Counted from the first letter of the stretch, positions 35,243-43,925 are shown. The stretch: 64,000 nt of DNA from an uncultured Collinsella sp. (GCA_902475245.1 CABRYP010000004.1:1-64000), one strand, 5' to 3'. The notes: a model not told the origin generated them from the letters alone. Made by a program: numbers and translations.

Positions 35243-36292
35243 CTACCCTTGCGCTTCGCCATTAGTCGCTTCGTTGATGGCGCGGTACTCGGCACTCAGC
35301 TCGCGCGCCAGCTCTTCCTTGCTTGGAAGATACGGCAGGTATTTGGCGGCAAACACTTGGTCGTTGTCTTCGGGCAGCGTGTACTCGACAATCGAGTCGC
35401 TTTTGTCCGCGCAGAGCACGATGCCTATGGGCGGATTGTCGCCTTCGTTCATGAGCTCGCGCGTGTAGTAGTTCACATACATTTGCATCTGGCCCAGGTC
35501 CTGATGCGTGAGGTCATCGGTCTTAAGGTCGATGAGCACGAAGCAGCGCATCAGATAGTTGTAAAACACAAGGTCAATATAGAAATGGCGCCCATCAAAG
35601 GTGATGCGCTTTTGGCGCGCCTCGAAAGCGAAACCACGGCCAAGCTCCAGCAGGAACTTCTGAAGATGCGTGATGAGCGCCTGCTCTAGATCGCTCTCGC
35701 GAAACGCAGCATCGTCCGAGAAACCTAAAAACTCCAGTACATATGGGTCGCGGATGATATCCTCGGGGCGACGAGCCAGGGCGCTCTTTTGGATTTCCTG
35801 GGTGACGGCCTCCTTGTCCTTGCTGGCAAGCAGGCGCTCGCGGAACATGGTGTTGATTTGGCGCTCGAGCTGACGCGTGCTCCAACGAGAATCGGCGCAT
35901 TCGTTCATGTACCAGGTGCGAGCATCAGGGTCGGGAATGCGCATCAACCTGCGGTAATGAGTCCAGCTCAATTCGCTACGCAGTGCGTCGCGAATTGGAA
36001 ACGCAAGAAAGAACTGACGCATATTGCGAAGGTTTGCGATGCCAAAGCCTCTTCCAAAATCCGCGGTAAGCCTTCTGGAGAGGCCTGCAATCAATGCCTC
36101 TCCATATGCTGCGCGCTCCTCTCCGCCCTGCTCATCAACAATGCTCTTGCCGATCTCCCAATATGCCTCAACCATCGCAAAGTTAACGGCGGTATAGGCC
36201 TTGTCGCGAGCGGCGTTGAGAATCGAGGAGACCTGCTTGTAAAAAACTTCTGGCACGATTGCCGATTCTCCACGGTTTGCCAGTTCGCCCAT
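35243..36292 (-). CDS. YhcG-type PDDEXK nuclease (DUF1016 family)
   Basis: A 349-residue protein with the two DUF1016 domains. The N-terminal domain (IGKSIVDEQGGEERAAYGEALI, then LRNMRQFFLAFP and LSWTHYRRLMRIPD) is the conserved helical part, thought to bind DNA or a partner. The C-terminal domain is a PD-(D/E)xK-type nuclease: LEQALITHLQKFLLELGRGFAFEARQ gives the Glu, YIDLVFYN the Asp, and FVLIDLKTD the D-x-K. YhcG proteins often lie in genomic islands next to restriction or other defence genes. Start is ATG 36292, or GTG one codon earlier; the ribosome site is weak. It leads a probable three-gene operon. Confidence 0.85.
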   Translation of the reverse strand: MGELANRGESAIVPEVFYKQVSSILNAARDKAYTAVNFAMVEAYWEIGKSIVDEQGGEERAAYGEALIAGLSRRLTADFGRGFGIANLRNMRQFFLAFPIRDALRSELSWTHYRRLMRIPDPDARTWYMNECADSRWSTRQLERQINTMFRERLLASKDKEAVTQEIQKSALARRPEDIIRDPYVLEFLGFSDDAAFRESDLEQALITHLQKFLLELGRGFAFEARQKRITFDGRHFYIDLVFYNYLMRCFVLIDLKTDDLTHQDLGQMQMYVNYYTRELMNEGDNPPIGIVLCADKSDSIVEYTLPEDNDQVFAAKYLPYLPSKEELARELSAEYRAINEATNGEAQG

Positions 36293-36461
36293 CACTGTCG
36301 CCCCACTTTCCTTTTGTGGAATGCATCTTTATCGCATTTAGTTTAAAGCCTCGCGCGGACACAAATTGCTGTGCTGTCTGGCACCTTCGCATGGGAGCCT
36401 TGCGGTGGCTAAAATGTGGTCATAGAGATGGTTTTATCGAACTCCATGGGGGGTGGCGCGC

Positions 36462-36731
36462 GTGGATAACAACACGTTGCTGTTTCACGATAAGGGTGCC
36501 GGCGTTTTCAAGGGAATAAGCATCTATCCCAATCGTATCGAGGCGGTCGTGAAGAACAACTTCTTCGGTACCCATACCAAGATCGTCTACCTCAAGGACA
36601 TTACGGGTGTCGACAGGGTCAAGGGTAAGCGCGTGTTCCTCCGTAATAGGTTGCTTACCGACTGTTCCTACAGGCTGAGCAGTCACTCCCAGGCCAAGGA
36701 GTTTGTGAACGCGCTGAACATGGTGATGTAG
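36462..36731 (+). CDS. Small protein of unknown function, PH-like fold possible
   Basis: An 89-residue soluble protein. The pattern of short beta strands (GISIYPNRIEAVVKN, THTKIVYLKDITGVDR, KRVFLRN) followed by a final helix (SSHSQAKEFVNALNMV) is that of bacterial PH-like domains such as those often used for membrane or protein binding. GGGGGG eight bases before GTG 36462 supports this start; GTG 36453 is an alternative. It lies alone, divergent from the YhcG-type gene and convergent with the phospholipase gene. Confidence 0.6.
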   Translation: MDNNTLLFHDKGAGVFKGISIYPNRIEAVVKNNFFGTHTKIVYLKDITGVDRVKGKRVFLRNRLLTDCSYRLSSHSQAKEFVNALNMVM

Positions 36732-36763
36732 CCTATGGTGGCGTTCGGACCAAGGTAAAAATC

Positions 36764-36792
36764 AGGGGCGCAGAACGGTGTTCTGCGCCCCT
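36764..36792 (-). terminator. Intrinsic terminator of the phospholipase gene
   Basis: A perfect 13-base stem, AGGGGCGCAGAAC (36764-36776) with its complement at 36780-36792 and a 3-base loop; on the minus strand it is followed by GATTTTTACC. Confidence 0.85.
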
Positions 36793-36825
36793 CATCGAGT
36801 TGATGCGCCCAAAAGGCCGGCTGGC

Positions 36826-39285
36826 CTATTCGCTAGCGCCTTCGTCACTTTCATGGTCGTTGGCAAGCATTGCCGCGCCGACGGCTGTTGTCGCCACGGC
36901 GGCAGCGGCGAGCCCGGCGGCGATGCCGGAGCCGTCGCCCGTGTCGGCGAGTTTTCCGCCCGAGCCCTTGCTCTTGTTGCCCTTGCCGTTCTTGTCGGCG
37001 CTGCCCGCGTTGGCGCCAGTGCCGGTGCCGCCCGCGTTGCCCGAGGCTGCAACGGTAAAGCTTGCGGCTCCGTCGCTGGCGAGTGTGTAGTTTTGTGCCG
37101 CGTCGCCCAAAAGGCCTTTCGCGCGCACCCAGTACGTCCCTGCGGCAAATGTTTCGCCCTCGGCCATTGCCGTGCCCGGAGCGCCGTCCGCGTCGTGCAC
37201 AAACTCGAGCTGGGCCGTGCAGGCATCGGTTTCGAGCTTGCCCTCGAGTGATGCCGCAATCTTGGCGCGCACGTCTTCGCCGGCCTTAAGGCCTTCGAGT
37301 CCCTCAAAATGGGGCGTCAGCGCGCGTGGATCGATATCGATGGGCACAGAGCCCTGCAGCCCCGTAGCGGTCTCGTTACCCAGGGCGTCGACATCCACAT
37401 ATTCGATGGTAAACGCATAGCCCGAAGCCGCCACGTTGAGTACGTTGCTGCTGTCGACAAGGCGGAAATGACCCTCGCCAACGGTCTTGCCATCCTGGAA
37501 TGAGGCATCGCTCAGCGAGTCGCCGTACGTCATGCGCATGCGGGTCGGGAGGTAGTACGAAACGGTCTGCTTGTGCTTCGCATCGTAATTGCGCTGGTAG
37601 ATGCTTCGGGCCAGTGCCGCATCAACAAAGTCGGACGCAATGATGCCAATGTGCTTGAGGCAGTCCTCCTTTGTGCTCTCATTTCCGGTGCTGTTTATAT
37701 ACTGGCTCTTGTATAGATGCTCGTTGACCACTCGTGCTGCGGTAAAAGGATTGCTTCCTTGTTTGTAGTTCGTGCAGCTGGTGTAGTTGATACACCAGCT
37801 ATGCTCCAGGACCTTTACCTTGGCCCCGTCAGTGTCCTCGACGTCCACCATGATGCGGGCGAGCTTGGTTGTCTCCTGCAGCGCCATATCGACCCAGCCG
37901 ATTTTGTCGGTTCCTGTGCATTCGTAATGGTCCTGGGCGTATACCTTGGTGCAATAGGGCTCTTCGTCACCCGTTTTCCCCACGGCTTCAAAGCCCCGCT
38001 CGTCTCGAACGAGACACATAGAGGTGCTGTCGGTGTGTGCTGCGATTTTGTCGTCCCATTGGGTGAGGTCGAGGCCCCATGTGTGGCTGCTTACGCTGTT
38101 GCCGGCGAGCCCAAACCGACGCAGCAGGACGATCTTTCCGCGCACCTCGCCCAGCGTGGGGATACGGCTCGATGTGTAGAACAGGTTGGGGTTCTCATCA
38201 AAAACCTTGCCCAAGGCCGTCGTGAGGCTTTCGTCGGTAGCCTCGTCATTGCCCCGCGACACGAGCATGATGAGCGCTTCTGTCGGGTTTTCGCTCAAAA
38301 ACGTATTGAAGTACCCGATGACATCGGAGAGATGCATAAAGTTCCCGTCTTTTTTGAGCAGGTAACAAGCTCCGTGGTCGATGCCGGGGTTCTCACCCTT
38401 TCCGAGTCGAATATCAAAATAGCGAACGCCTTCGAGCAGCTGCGTGGGGATGTAATCCTGCTGGCATTTTGCTTGGGAGGATTGGGGCTCGGTGTCGTTG
38501 TCGACGCTGCAGGTGCCCGAATCGTGCGTGCCCGGGATACTCAGTTCGTCGAGGAACTTGTTGCCATCGACGTAGCTCATCCAACATGGTCCGTCGACGT
38601 AGCTGCTATACGTGATCCAGTCGATGCTGCTAACTGTGGCGTTGGTCTTGTCCATGCTGTAGCCGACAAGCTCGAGCTCCCACGGAATGCTCTTCCTCTT
38701 GTGGCAGATCTTGTTGTTGTCTTGGTCTTTGCCGTCCTTTTCTATGGCCAGGTAATTAATGTCTTTTTCCTCGTTTGTGCGGTCTCGGATGATGTAGGTT
38801 CCGTTTAGCTGGCGGTCGAACGCAAAAGAGCGGCTGGCCTTGCCGTCATGCTCGCCACTCCATACGTGGATGACCTTTCCATCTTTGTCCGAGTCGCCAT
38901 CGACCGACCAAATGCTGTAGCCCGTCTTCTTGTGCTCTTCGAAATTGAGCAGGGTGCGGATGGCATACCAATTTGTATTTTTTGTATCGGTCACTACGTG
39001 CTCAAGGATGAGCTTGCTGGACGTGCCGTCATTAAAAAGGTGGCAGACGTTGCCCTTGATGTTGCCGTCTTGGTTGACGCTTGCGGTACGAAAATAGCCC
39101 GCGGGGCGAAGGCGAATGACGAACTTGTCGAGGCTGACCGACGCTGTGGCAGCGTCGTCTGCAAATGCCGCTCGCAGGGGAATACCCAGCGTCGCGGTTT
39201 CGGGCAGGCTTGCAAGCGGCGACAACGCCGCAAGTCCTAGGCCCAACGTAAACGCTCGGCGACTGATGGCGTGGTGTTCGGTCAT
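36826..39285 (-). CDS. Tat-exported, surface-anchored phosphatidylinositol-specific phospholipase C
   Basis: An 819-residue exported protein. The N-terminus has a twin-arginine signal (SRRAFTLGL, Arg9-Arg10). About 50-230 resembles a ricin-like lectin module. The PI-PLC X domain starts near 245 with SIPGTHDSGT (catalytic His254) and has the second His in GIDHGA (His304), plus RYFDIRL and the LIMLVSRG region. It should cleave phosphoinositides or GPI anchors, releasing inositol phosphate and diacylglycerol. Near the end LADTG (779-783) followed by a hydrophobic segment fits the LAxTG signal of class E sortases, though the final tail is acidic rather than basic. It is monocistronic. Action on host cell membranes is plausible but unproven. 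Confidence 0.85.
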   Translation of the reverse strand: MTEHHAISRRAFTLGLGLAALSPLASLPETATLGIPLRAAFADDAATASVSLDKFVIRLRPAGYFRTASVNQDGNIKGNVCHLFNDGTSSKLILEHVVTDTKNTNWYAIRTLLNFEEHKKTGYSIWSVDGDSDKDGKVIHVWSGEHDGKASRSFAFDRQLNGTYIIRDRTNEEKDINYLAIEKDGKDQDNNKICHKRKSIPWELELVGYSMDKTNATVSSIDWITYSSYVDGPCWMSYVDGNKFLDELSIPGTHDSGTCSVDNDTEPQSSQAKCQQDYIPTQLLEGVRYFDIRLGKGENPGIDHGACYLLKKDGNFMHLSDVIGYFNTFLSENPTEALIMLVSRGNDEATDESLTTALGKVFDENPNLFYTSSRIPTLGEVRGKIVLLRRFGLAGNSVSSHTWGLDLTQWDDKIAAHTDSTSMCLVRDERGFEAVGKTGDEEPYCTKVYAQDHYECTGTDKIGWVDMALQETTKLARIMVDVEDTDGAKVKVLEHSWCINYTSCTNYKQGSNPFTAARVVNEHLYKSQYINSTGNESTKEDCLKHIGIIASDFVDAALARSIYQRNYDAKHKQTVSYYLPTRMRMTYGDSLSDASFQDGKTVGEGHFRLVDSSNVLNVAASGYAFTIEYVDVDALGNETATGLQGSVPIDIDPRALTPHFEGLEGLKAGEDVRAKIAASLEGKLETDACTAQLEFVHDADGAPGTAMAEGETFAAGTYWVRAKGLLGDAAQNYTLASDGAASFTVAASGNAGGTGTGANAGSADKNGKGNKSKGSGGKLADTGDGSGIAAGLAAAAVATTAVGAAMLANDHESDEGASE

Positions 39286-39589
39286 AACTCCTCCATTCGC
39301 AGGGTGCGGTTATGCACTCGTTTGGGTCACTATACTGCCCAGATGTCTAAACGTGTTGGCTTAATTGTCTGCGCGGCGCTATAAATCGGCGGGCGGACGC
39401 GTTGGGGCGCTTGTCTATTTGTGCTGCTACCGCGCTGGGGGTGGTTTTGCCGCCCGGCACCCTCGCGTTCGCCGGCTATCGGCATAAGAAAGGGAGGGCC
39501 GGCGAGCCGATCCTCCCTTGGTGCGAAGCGCTGGGGTATCGTCGCTTGTTTGCACTGTGCCTGTGTTTCCCGCTGCGCTCGCCAGTCGC
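39286..39589. other. Intergenic region upstream of the phospholipase gene
   Basis: Contains the phospholipase start region on its left (GGAGGAG ribosome site; TATAGT -10 candidate at 39329-39334, minus strand) and the terminator of the lipoprotein gene at 39490-39519. I see no gene in it. Confidence 0.6.
39490..39519 (-). terminator. Intrinsic terminator of the first lipoprotein gene
   Basis: AAGGGAGG (39490-39497) pairs with CCTCCCTT (39512-39519) with a GC-rich inner stem; on the minus strand TTTCTT follows. The same design recurs at 40326-40356 behind the paralog. Confidence 0.7.
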
Positions 39590-40183
39590 TTAGCGCTTGA
39601 TCTCGATATCGTCGAGCTTGACGTCCATGGCTTCGGCCTTGGCCTTGACGATGTCGTCGGCAAATTCCAGGGACTTCATCATGGTCTCGACGGTATCCTT
39701 GTGCTCCTCGACGTTGTCGATGCGCACGTACACGCTGCCGCCTTCAACGTCGGTGAAGTACTCGGTCGTTACGCCGCCCGAGTGTGTATAGGAAGCGTTG
39801 CGCCAAGTCTTGCCGTTGTACTTGACGGGGTCATTCTCGGTCCACTCAAAGCTGGCATTCCACTTTGCCTCGTAGTCGAACAGCTCGTCGGCGTTCTTGT
39901 CAGAGTCGAAGACGGGGATGAAGCGATCGCTGGCGTGCTCGCTTTCAGTGAACTTAAACTGGGCCCTGTCGGCGGTGTCGCCTGCGACGTCGGTGATCTC
40001 GACGCCCTCGGGGACCTCGACCTTAAACCAGATGAAGTCGGTCCTCATATCCACGGCTGGCTTTTCTGCTCCGCCGCCACCGCCACTGCCGGTAGCGCCG
40101 CCGCTTCCGCCACAGCCCACCAGGGCAACCGCGGCAAAGAGACTGATGCAGAGGGTGAGAATCGCAAAGGCCTTCTTTTTCAT
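39590..40183 (-). CDS. Lipoprotein of unknown function (paralog 1)
   Basis: A 197-residue secreted lipoprotein: signal peptide MKKKAFAILTLCISLFAAVA, lipobox LVGC with the modified Cys near residue 24, and a Gly/Ser-rich linker. The mature domain begins near 48 with TDFIWFKVEVPEGVE and ends with IEIKR. It has repeated beta strands and resembles no family I can name. It is clearly a paralog of the gene at 40410-41021: same signal, same order of the FIWFKVE, YNGKTW, GGSVYVRIDN and DDIEIK blocks. GAGGAGGAC precedes the ATG. A terminator of matching design follows each copy, so they are separate units. Confidence 0.75.
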   Translation of the reverse strand: MKKKAFAILTLCISLFAAVALVGCGGSGGATGSGGGGGAEKPAVDMRTDFIWFKVEVPEGVEITDVAGDTADRAQFKFTESEHASDRFIPVFDSDKNADELFDYEAKWNASFEWTENDPVKYNGKTWRNASYTHSGGVTTEYFTDVEGGSVYVRIDNVEEHKDTVETMMKSLEFADDIVKAKAEAMDVKLDDIEIKR

Positions 40184-40255
40184 GGTCGTGTCCTCCTCGA
40201 TCTGTAACCGCCCATGGATTACCTGCCTTTACTGTACGCGTGGACGGCTCGTTCG

Positions 40256-40286
40256 GGTGGGCCATGTGTCCCATTCTGGGGGCAGG
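40256..40286. repeat. Duplicated 31-base upstream motif, copy 1
   Basis: GGTGGGCCATGTGTCCCAT followed by GGGGCAGG, 73 bases upstream of the lipoprotein gene on its left. The first 19 bases are identical in copy 2 (41232-41262), which precedes the second paralog. TGGG and CCCA inside it form a short inverted repeat. Confidence 0.6.
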
Positions 40287-40325
40287 ATTTGCGCCGTTAA
40301 GTGGCAATATGCGCGGGCGTAAAAG

Positions 40326-40356
40326 AGGGGAGGGCCGGCCGATCCGATCCTCCCCT
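40326..40356 (-). terminator. Intrinsic terminator of the second lipoprotein gene
   Basis: AGGGGAGG (40326-40333) pairs with CCTCCCCT (40349-40356); on the minus strand CTTTT follows. Confidence 0.7.
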
Positions 40357-40409
40357 GGCTGGGCGTCCAATCATTTAATGACTGCGCATGCGATGCTGCG
40401 TGCGAGCCC

Positions 40410-41021
40410 CTAATGCTTGATCTCGATGCTCGAAATCTCGACTTCGCGTGCCTCGGCAACTGCCTTCGCCATGTCATCGGGAAACTCGATGGAGTTGAGG
40501 AGCGCCTCGGCTTCTTTCTTATGCAGATCGAAGTTCGAGATGAGAACGTAGACGCTTCCCGGCTCAACGTCGGTAAAGAGGAGGGTTGAGACGCCGCTGT
40601 TGTCCTCGTACGTTCCGACGAGCCACGTCCTGCCGTTATACTCGACGGATCCGCCATCCTTCCACTGGAACGTATCACCTTTCTTTTCTGCCTGGTCAGC
40701 GTGGGATTCCTCTGCCGTCAGCGCTTTTTTCCAAACGGGGATAAAGCGATCGGCCGAACCGTTCTCGTCTTCGGGGAAGGTGAGCTGGACCCTGTCGGCA
40801 TTCTTGCCAGCGGAGTCGCTCACGCCAACGCTCTCGGGTATCTCGACCTTAAACCAGATAAAGTCGGTCTTCTTGGCGACGGGAGCTTTTTCCTTGCCCT
40901 CGCTCTTGGATGCGCTGCTGCCCCCGCCTCCGCTTAACGCACTTCCGCCGCAGCCCACAAGGGCGAGTGCGGCAAAGAGGGCGATGCAAAGGGAAAGGAT
41001 CGATAGGGTCTTTTTCTTCAT
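40410..41021 (-). CDS. Lipoprotein of unknown function (paralog 2)
   Basis: A 203-residue lipoprotein paralogous to the gene on its left. The signal MKKKTLSILSLCIALFAALA ends in the lipobox LVGC, followed by a Gly/Ser linker and a mature domain with TDFIWFKVEIPESVG, YNGRTWLVGTYEDNSGV, VEPGSVYVLISN and a final SIEIKH. AGGAGGAC sits six bases before ATG 41021, so I reject the longer frame that starts at 41054. The mature domains have diverged widely while the signal and framework residues are kept, so the duplication is not recent. Function is unknown; surface sensing or ligand binding is a guess. Confidence 0.75.
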   Translation of the reverse strand: MKKKTLSILSLCIALFAALALVGCGGSALSGGGGSSASKSEGKEKAPVAKKTDFIWFKVEIPESVGVSDSAGKNADRVQLTFPEDENGSADRFIPVWKKALTAEESHADQAEKKGDTFQWKDGGSVEYNGRTWLVGTYEDNSGVSTLLFTDVEPGSVYVLISNFDLHKKEAEALLNSIEFPDDMAKAVAEAREVEISSIEIKH

Positions 41022-41373
41022 GGTGGCGTCCTCCTTGTCTGTCGGTGACATCACGGCGCCGCGGGTTGTTGGAGCCGTTGGTGTATGTTGCTATTCGCAA
41101 GCGTGGCGGATGTCGTTGTGTGTGGTGCGGCGATACCTCCGTTCTTAGTTTTCGGCCGTTGAGTGGCCGTGCCCCAACGGGTTCCTTACTTATAGATATG
41201 CCCCAGCTTGTGCTGCCCGGGAGTCTCGAAAGGTGGGCCATGTGTCCCATGTTTGGGGCAGGCGCATGGGACGGTACGGCTCGGCATCGGCTTTTTCATG
41301 TTGCGCAACAGCGCCCTGGGTGGGGGCGTATAGACTTGGCTGTGACAAAAGCTAAACCACGAAAGGTCGAACG
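41022..41373. other. Intergenic region between lipoprotein 2 and the zinc-ribbon membrane protein
   Basis: It holds promoter regions for both divergent genes. The 31-base motif shared with the other lipoprotein gene is at 41232-41262, and GCCGTTGAGTGGC near 41156 also has a close match (GCCGTTAAGTGGC) near 40294. I see no gene here. Confidence 0.6.
41232..41262. repeat. Duplicated 31-base upstream motif, copy 2
   Basis: Matches copy 1 at 40256-40286. It lies 211 bases before the second lipoprotein gene and 112 bases before the divergent gene at 41374. Confidence 0.6.
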
Positions 41374-42213
41374 ATGTTCTGTCAAAAATGCGGACAGCAA
41401 GTTCCCGATGGATCGACGTTTTGCACGCATTGCGGGGCGTCGCTTGCGGGTGGCTCCGCGCCGACGCCTACGGGCGCTGGTCCTTCCTCTGCCCCGGGCC
41501 TAACCCAATCGATGCCGCCGGTCGCGCCTGCGCCTCAAAAGCCCAAGAGCAAGGCGCCGGTCATTATCGCTGTGGCATGTGCTGCTGTGGTCCTCATCGG
41601 CGGCGGCACGGTGTTTGCGCTTACGGTGCTCAATGGGTCAAAGAGCTCCGGCACGCAGATTTCGGTGGTCGATACCGGGTCTTCGGACGAGAAAGATTCT
41701 TCTGCCAAGAAGAAGAGCGACAAGTCCAAGTCCAAGGAATCCTCGGCGTCCGATGACGAGGCCGTCCCCGGGGACGAGTCGGCATACTACGGTTCGGGCG
41801 ATTCGGACGATTACCTGACCGACGTGCATACGTACACGAACGACATGCATCCTTATAGCATGTCGATTCCCAACCGTTTTGAGATGGAAGATACTCCCAG
41901 CGGCAGCAGCACAAGGTACGAGGATCCGGAGACGGGTTTTGTGATCAGCCTGTCTGGCTACGTCAACATTAACGACGAAACTGCACACGAGATGTTTGTC
42001 GATGAGGACACCTCGGGCAAGGCCAACCTCTATACCGCAGAGGGCGACAACTGGTACGTGGTCTCGTGGTGTGAGGACGATACGGTCATTTACGAAAAGA
42101 CGATCGTCACGGATTCGACGATTGCCACGGCGCATTTGGAGTACTCGACTGCAAACCGCGACATGGGATCGAAGATTATCGACACGCTGCTGCCGACGTT
42201 TCAGGTGGACTAG
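41374..42213 (+). CDS. Zinc-ribbon membrane protein with a secreted C-terminal domain
   Basis: A 279-residue protein. It starts with a short zinc ribbon (MFCQKCG ... FCTHCG) on the cytoplasmic side, followed by a Pro/Ala linker and one membrane helix (PVIIAVACAAVVLIGGGTVFAL, about 62-83). Outside is an acidic, Ser/Lys-rich linker and a domain of about 130 residues (HPYSMSIPNRFEMEDTPSG...) that looks like bacterial PsbP-like or lipoprotein ligand domains. The layout zinc ribbon-helix-extracytoplasmic domain is common in Gram-positive surface proteins of unknown role. GAAAGG eight bases before the ATG supports the start. Confidence 0.65.
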   Translation: MFCQKCGQQVPDGSTFCTHCGASLAGGSAPTPTGAGPSSAPGLTQSMPPVAPAPQKPKSKAPVIIAVACAAVVLIGGGTVFALTVLNGSKSSGTQISVVDTGSSDEKDSSAKKKSDKSKSKESSASDDEAVPGDESAYYGSGDSDDYLTDVHTYTNDMHPYSMSIPNRFEMEDTPSGSSTRYEDPETGFVISLSGYVNINDETAHEMFVDEDTSGKANLYTAEGDNWYVVSWCEDDTVIYEKTIVTDSTIATAHLEYSTANRDMGSKIIDTLLPTFQVD

Positions 42214-42397
42214 GCGCCCGTGCCTATAGCCGGCAATCGGAAACACCGATAGCCAGAGCTCCTGACAGCCTTTGTCTTATGGGCTAGACTGGCTTGGACA
42301 AGATCGATGAATGGGACAACCGCTTCCTGGCGTCGTTGTCCCATTTTTTATTCCGGCGCGGTCCGTGGCGACCGGCGCTCTAGGCAGAGGTGTTTCG

Positions 42398-43030
42398 ATG
42401 AGCCAAGAGATGATGGATAAAACCTGTCGCGGTTTTGCCGAGGCGCTTGCCGCGCGCGAGCCGGTTCCCGGCGGCGGCAGCGCCAGCGCGTTTGTGGGAG
42501 CACTGGGTGCCTCGCTGTGCGGGATGGTTGCTCGCTATGGCGCGACGAACCCCGCGCTTGCCGATCGCGCAGACGATCTGACGCACGCGTTTGCCCAGGC
42601 AGACGAGCTGGCTCAGGAGCTTGTGGGTCTGGTTGCCAAGGACGTTCGTGCGTACGGCCAGGTGTCTGCGGCATACGGTATTCCGCGCGATGATCCGGCT
42701 CGACCGGCTGCGATTCAGGATGCACTGCACGTGGCAGCCATGCCGCCGTACCGCATTATGGATGCGTGCGGTCGTGCGCTGGCGCTGCTCGAGGACATGG
42801 CCGATAAGGGTTCGCGCCAACTGCTGTCCGATGTGGCGTGCGGCGCCGTATTCTGCCGCGCTGCCATGCAGGGCGCGAGTTTGACGCTCTTTGCGAACAC
42901 CACGTCTATGAAGGATCGTGCCCGCGCCGAGGAGCTCGAGGCGGCGTGCGATGAACTGCTCGATACGTGGCTGCCGCGCGCCGATGCGCTGGCGCGCCGC
43001 GCCGCCGACGCCGCCAGGAAGAGGGGATAG
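42398..43030 (+). CDS. Cyclodeaminase/cyclohydrolase family protein (methenyl-THF cyclohydrolase, FchA type)
   Basis: A 210-residue all-helical protein of the formiminotransferase-cyclodeaminase C-terminal family. The signature PVPGGGSASAFVGALGASL near residue 19-37 forms the folate-binding pocket. Free-standing members such as FchA of acetogens act as methenyl-tetrahydrofolate cyclohydrolase; others remove ammonia from formimino-THF. Its stop is three bases before folD, which argues for a one-carbon folate role. GAGGTG six bases before ATG 42398 supports the start; a longer frame from 42311 has no ribosome site. Which reaction it performs cannot be read from the sequence. Confidence 0.85.
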   Translation: MSQEMMDKTCRGFAEALAAREPVPGGGSASAFVGALGASLCGMVARYGATNPALADRADDLTHAFAQADELAQELVGLVAKDVRAYGQVSAAYGIPRDDPARPAAIQDALHVAAMPPYRIMDACGRALALLEDMADKGSRQLLSDVACGAVFCRAAMQGASLTLFANTTSMKDRARAEELEAACDELLDTWLPRADALARRAADAARKRG

Positions 43031-43032
43031 CC

Positions 43033-43887
43033 ATGGCAGAGCTGCTGAAGGGTGCTCCCGTTGCCCGTGCTTTGACTGAGGAACTCGCTGCTCGCTGCGC
43101 CGCCCTGCGCGAACGGGGCATCGTGCCGACGCTGGCCATCGTTCGTGTGGGCGAGCGCGAGGACGATCTATCCTACGAGCGTGGCGCCCTCAAGCGCTGC
43201 GAGAAGGTCGGCATCGAGGTTCGCCGCGTTTTGCTTCCTGCCGATGTTTCGCAGGACGAGCTGTTGGCGGCCATCGAGGACATCAATGCCGACCCCGCTG
43301 TTCATGGCTGCCTGATGTTTCGTCCGTTGCCCGTTGGGCTTGACGAGGATGCAGTTGCCGCGGCACTCGATCCTGCCAAGGATGTTGACTCCATGACGCC
43401 GGCCTCGCTGCTTACCACGCTTTCGGGGCGTGGCGAGGGCTTTGCCCCCTGCACAGCGGAGGCTGTGCTGGCGTTGCTGGACCATTACGGCGTTGAGCTG
43501 GATGGGGCCAAGGTCGCGGTCGTTGGTCGGTCGCTGGTGATTGGCCGTCCCGTTGCCGCCATGCTTACGGCTCGCAATGCCACAGTGACGACGTGCCATA
43601 CGCATACGCGCGACTTGGCTGCTGAGTGCCGTGCGGCTGATATTGTGGTTGCGGCCGTTGGATGCGCGCGCACGATTGGTGTGGACGCGGTTCGCGAGGG
43701 CCAGACGATTATCGATGTTGGCATTAATTGGGACGAGGCGGCTGGCAAGTTGGTCGGGGACGTTGATTTTGATGCTGCAGAGCCGGTTGTTGACACCATC
43801 ACGCCCGTGCCGGGCGGCGTGGGAGCTGTGACGACGGCGATCCTCGCCAAACACGTGATCGAAGCGGCCGAGCGCGCATCGAAATAG
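43033..43887 (+). CDS. folD: Methylene-THF dehydrogenase / methenyl-THF cyclohydrolase FolD
   Basis: A 284-residue bifunctional enzyme that interconverts 5,10-methylene-, methenyl- and 10-formyl-THF with NADP. The catalytic Tyr and Lys are in SYERGALKRC (about residues 46-55). The family motif GCLMFRPLPVG (usually GxLVQLPLP) is slightly changed, PAKDVDSMTP is normal, and the dinucleotide-binding VVGRSLVIGRPVAAML is intact, as is the closing DTITPVPGGVGAVTTA. GAGGGGA five bases before ATG 43033 sets the start. It forms an operon with the cyclodeaminase-family gene; with fhs elsewhere it completes the route from formate to methylene-THF. Confidence 0.95.
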   Translation: MAELLKGAPVARALTEELAARCAALRERGIVPTLAIVRVGEREDDLSYERGALKRCEKVGIEVRRVLLPADVSQDELLAAIEDINADPAVHGCLMFRPLPVGLDEDAVAAALDPAKDVDSMTPASLLTTLSGRGEGFAPCTAEAVLALLDHYGVELDGAKVAVVGRSLVIGRPVAAMLTARNATVTTCHTHTRDLAAECRAADIVVAAVGCARTIGVDAVREGQTIIDVGINWDEAAGKLVGDVDFDAAEPVVDTITPVPGGVGAVTTAILAKHVIEAAERASK

Positions 43888-43925
43888 GCGTTTTGGGCCG
43901 TTTGAGGGGTTAGTTCCATACTCCG

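Noticed and set aside
40256..40286. Terminator function for the 31-base duplicated motif
   Set aside because: The inner TGGG/CCCA pair is too short for a stable stem, and it lies upstream, not downstream, of the genes.
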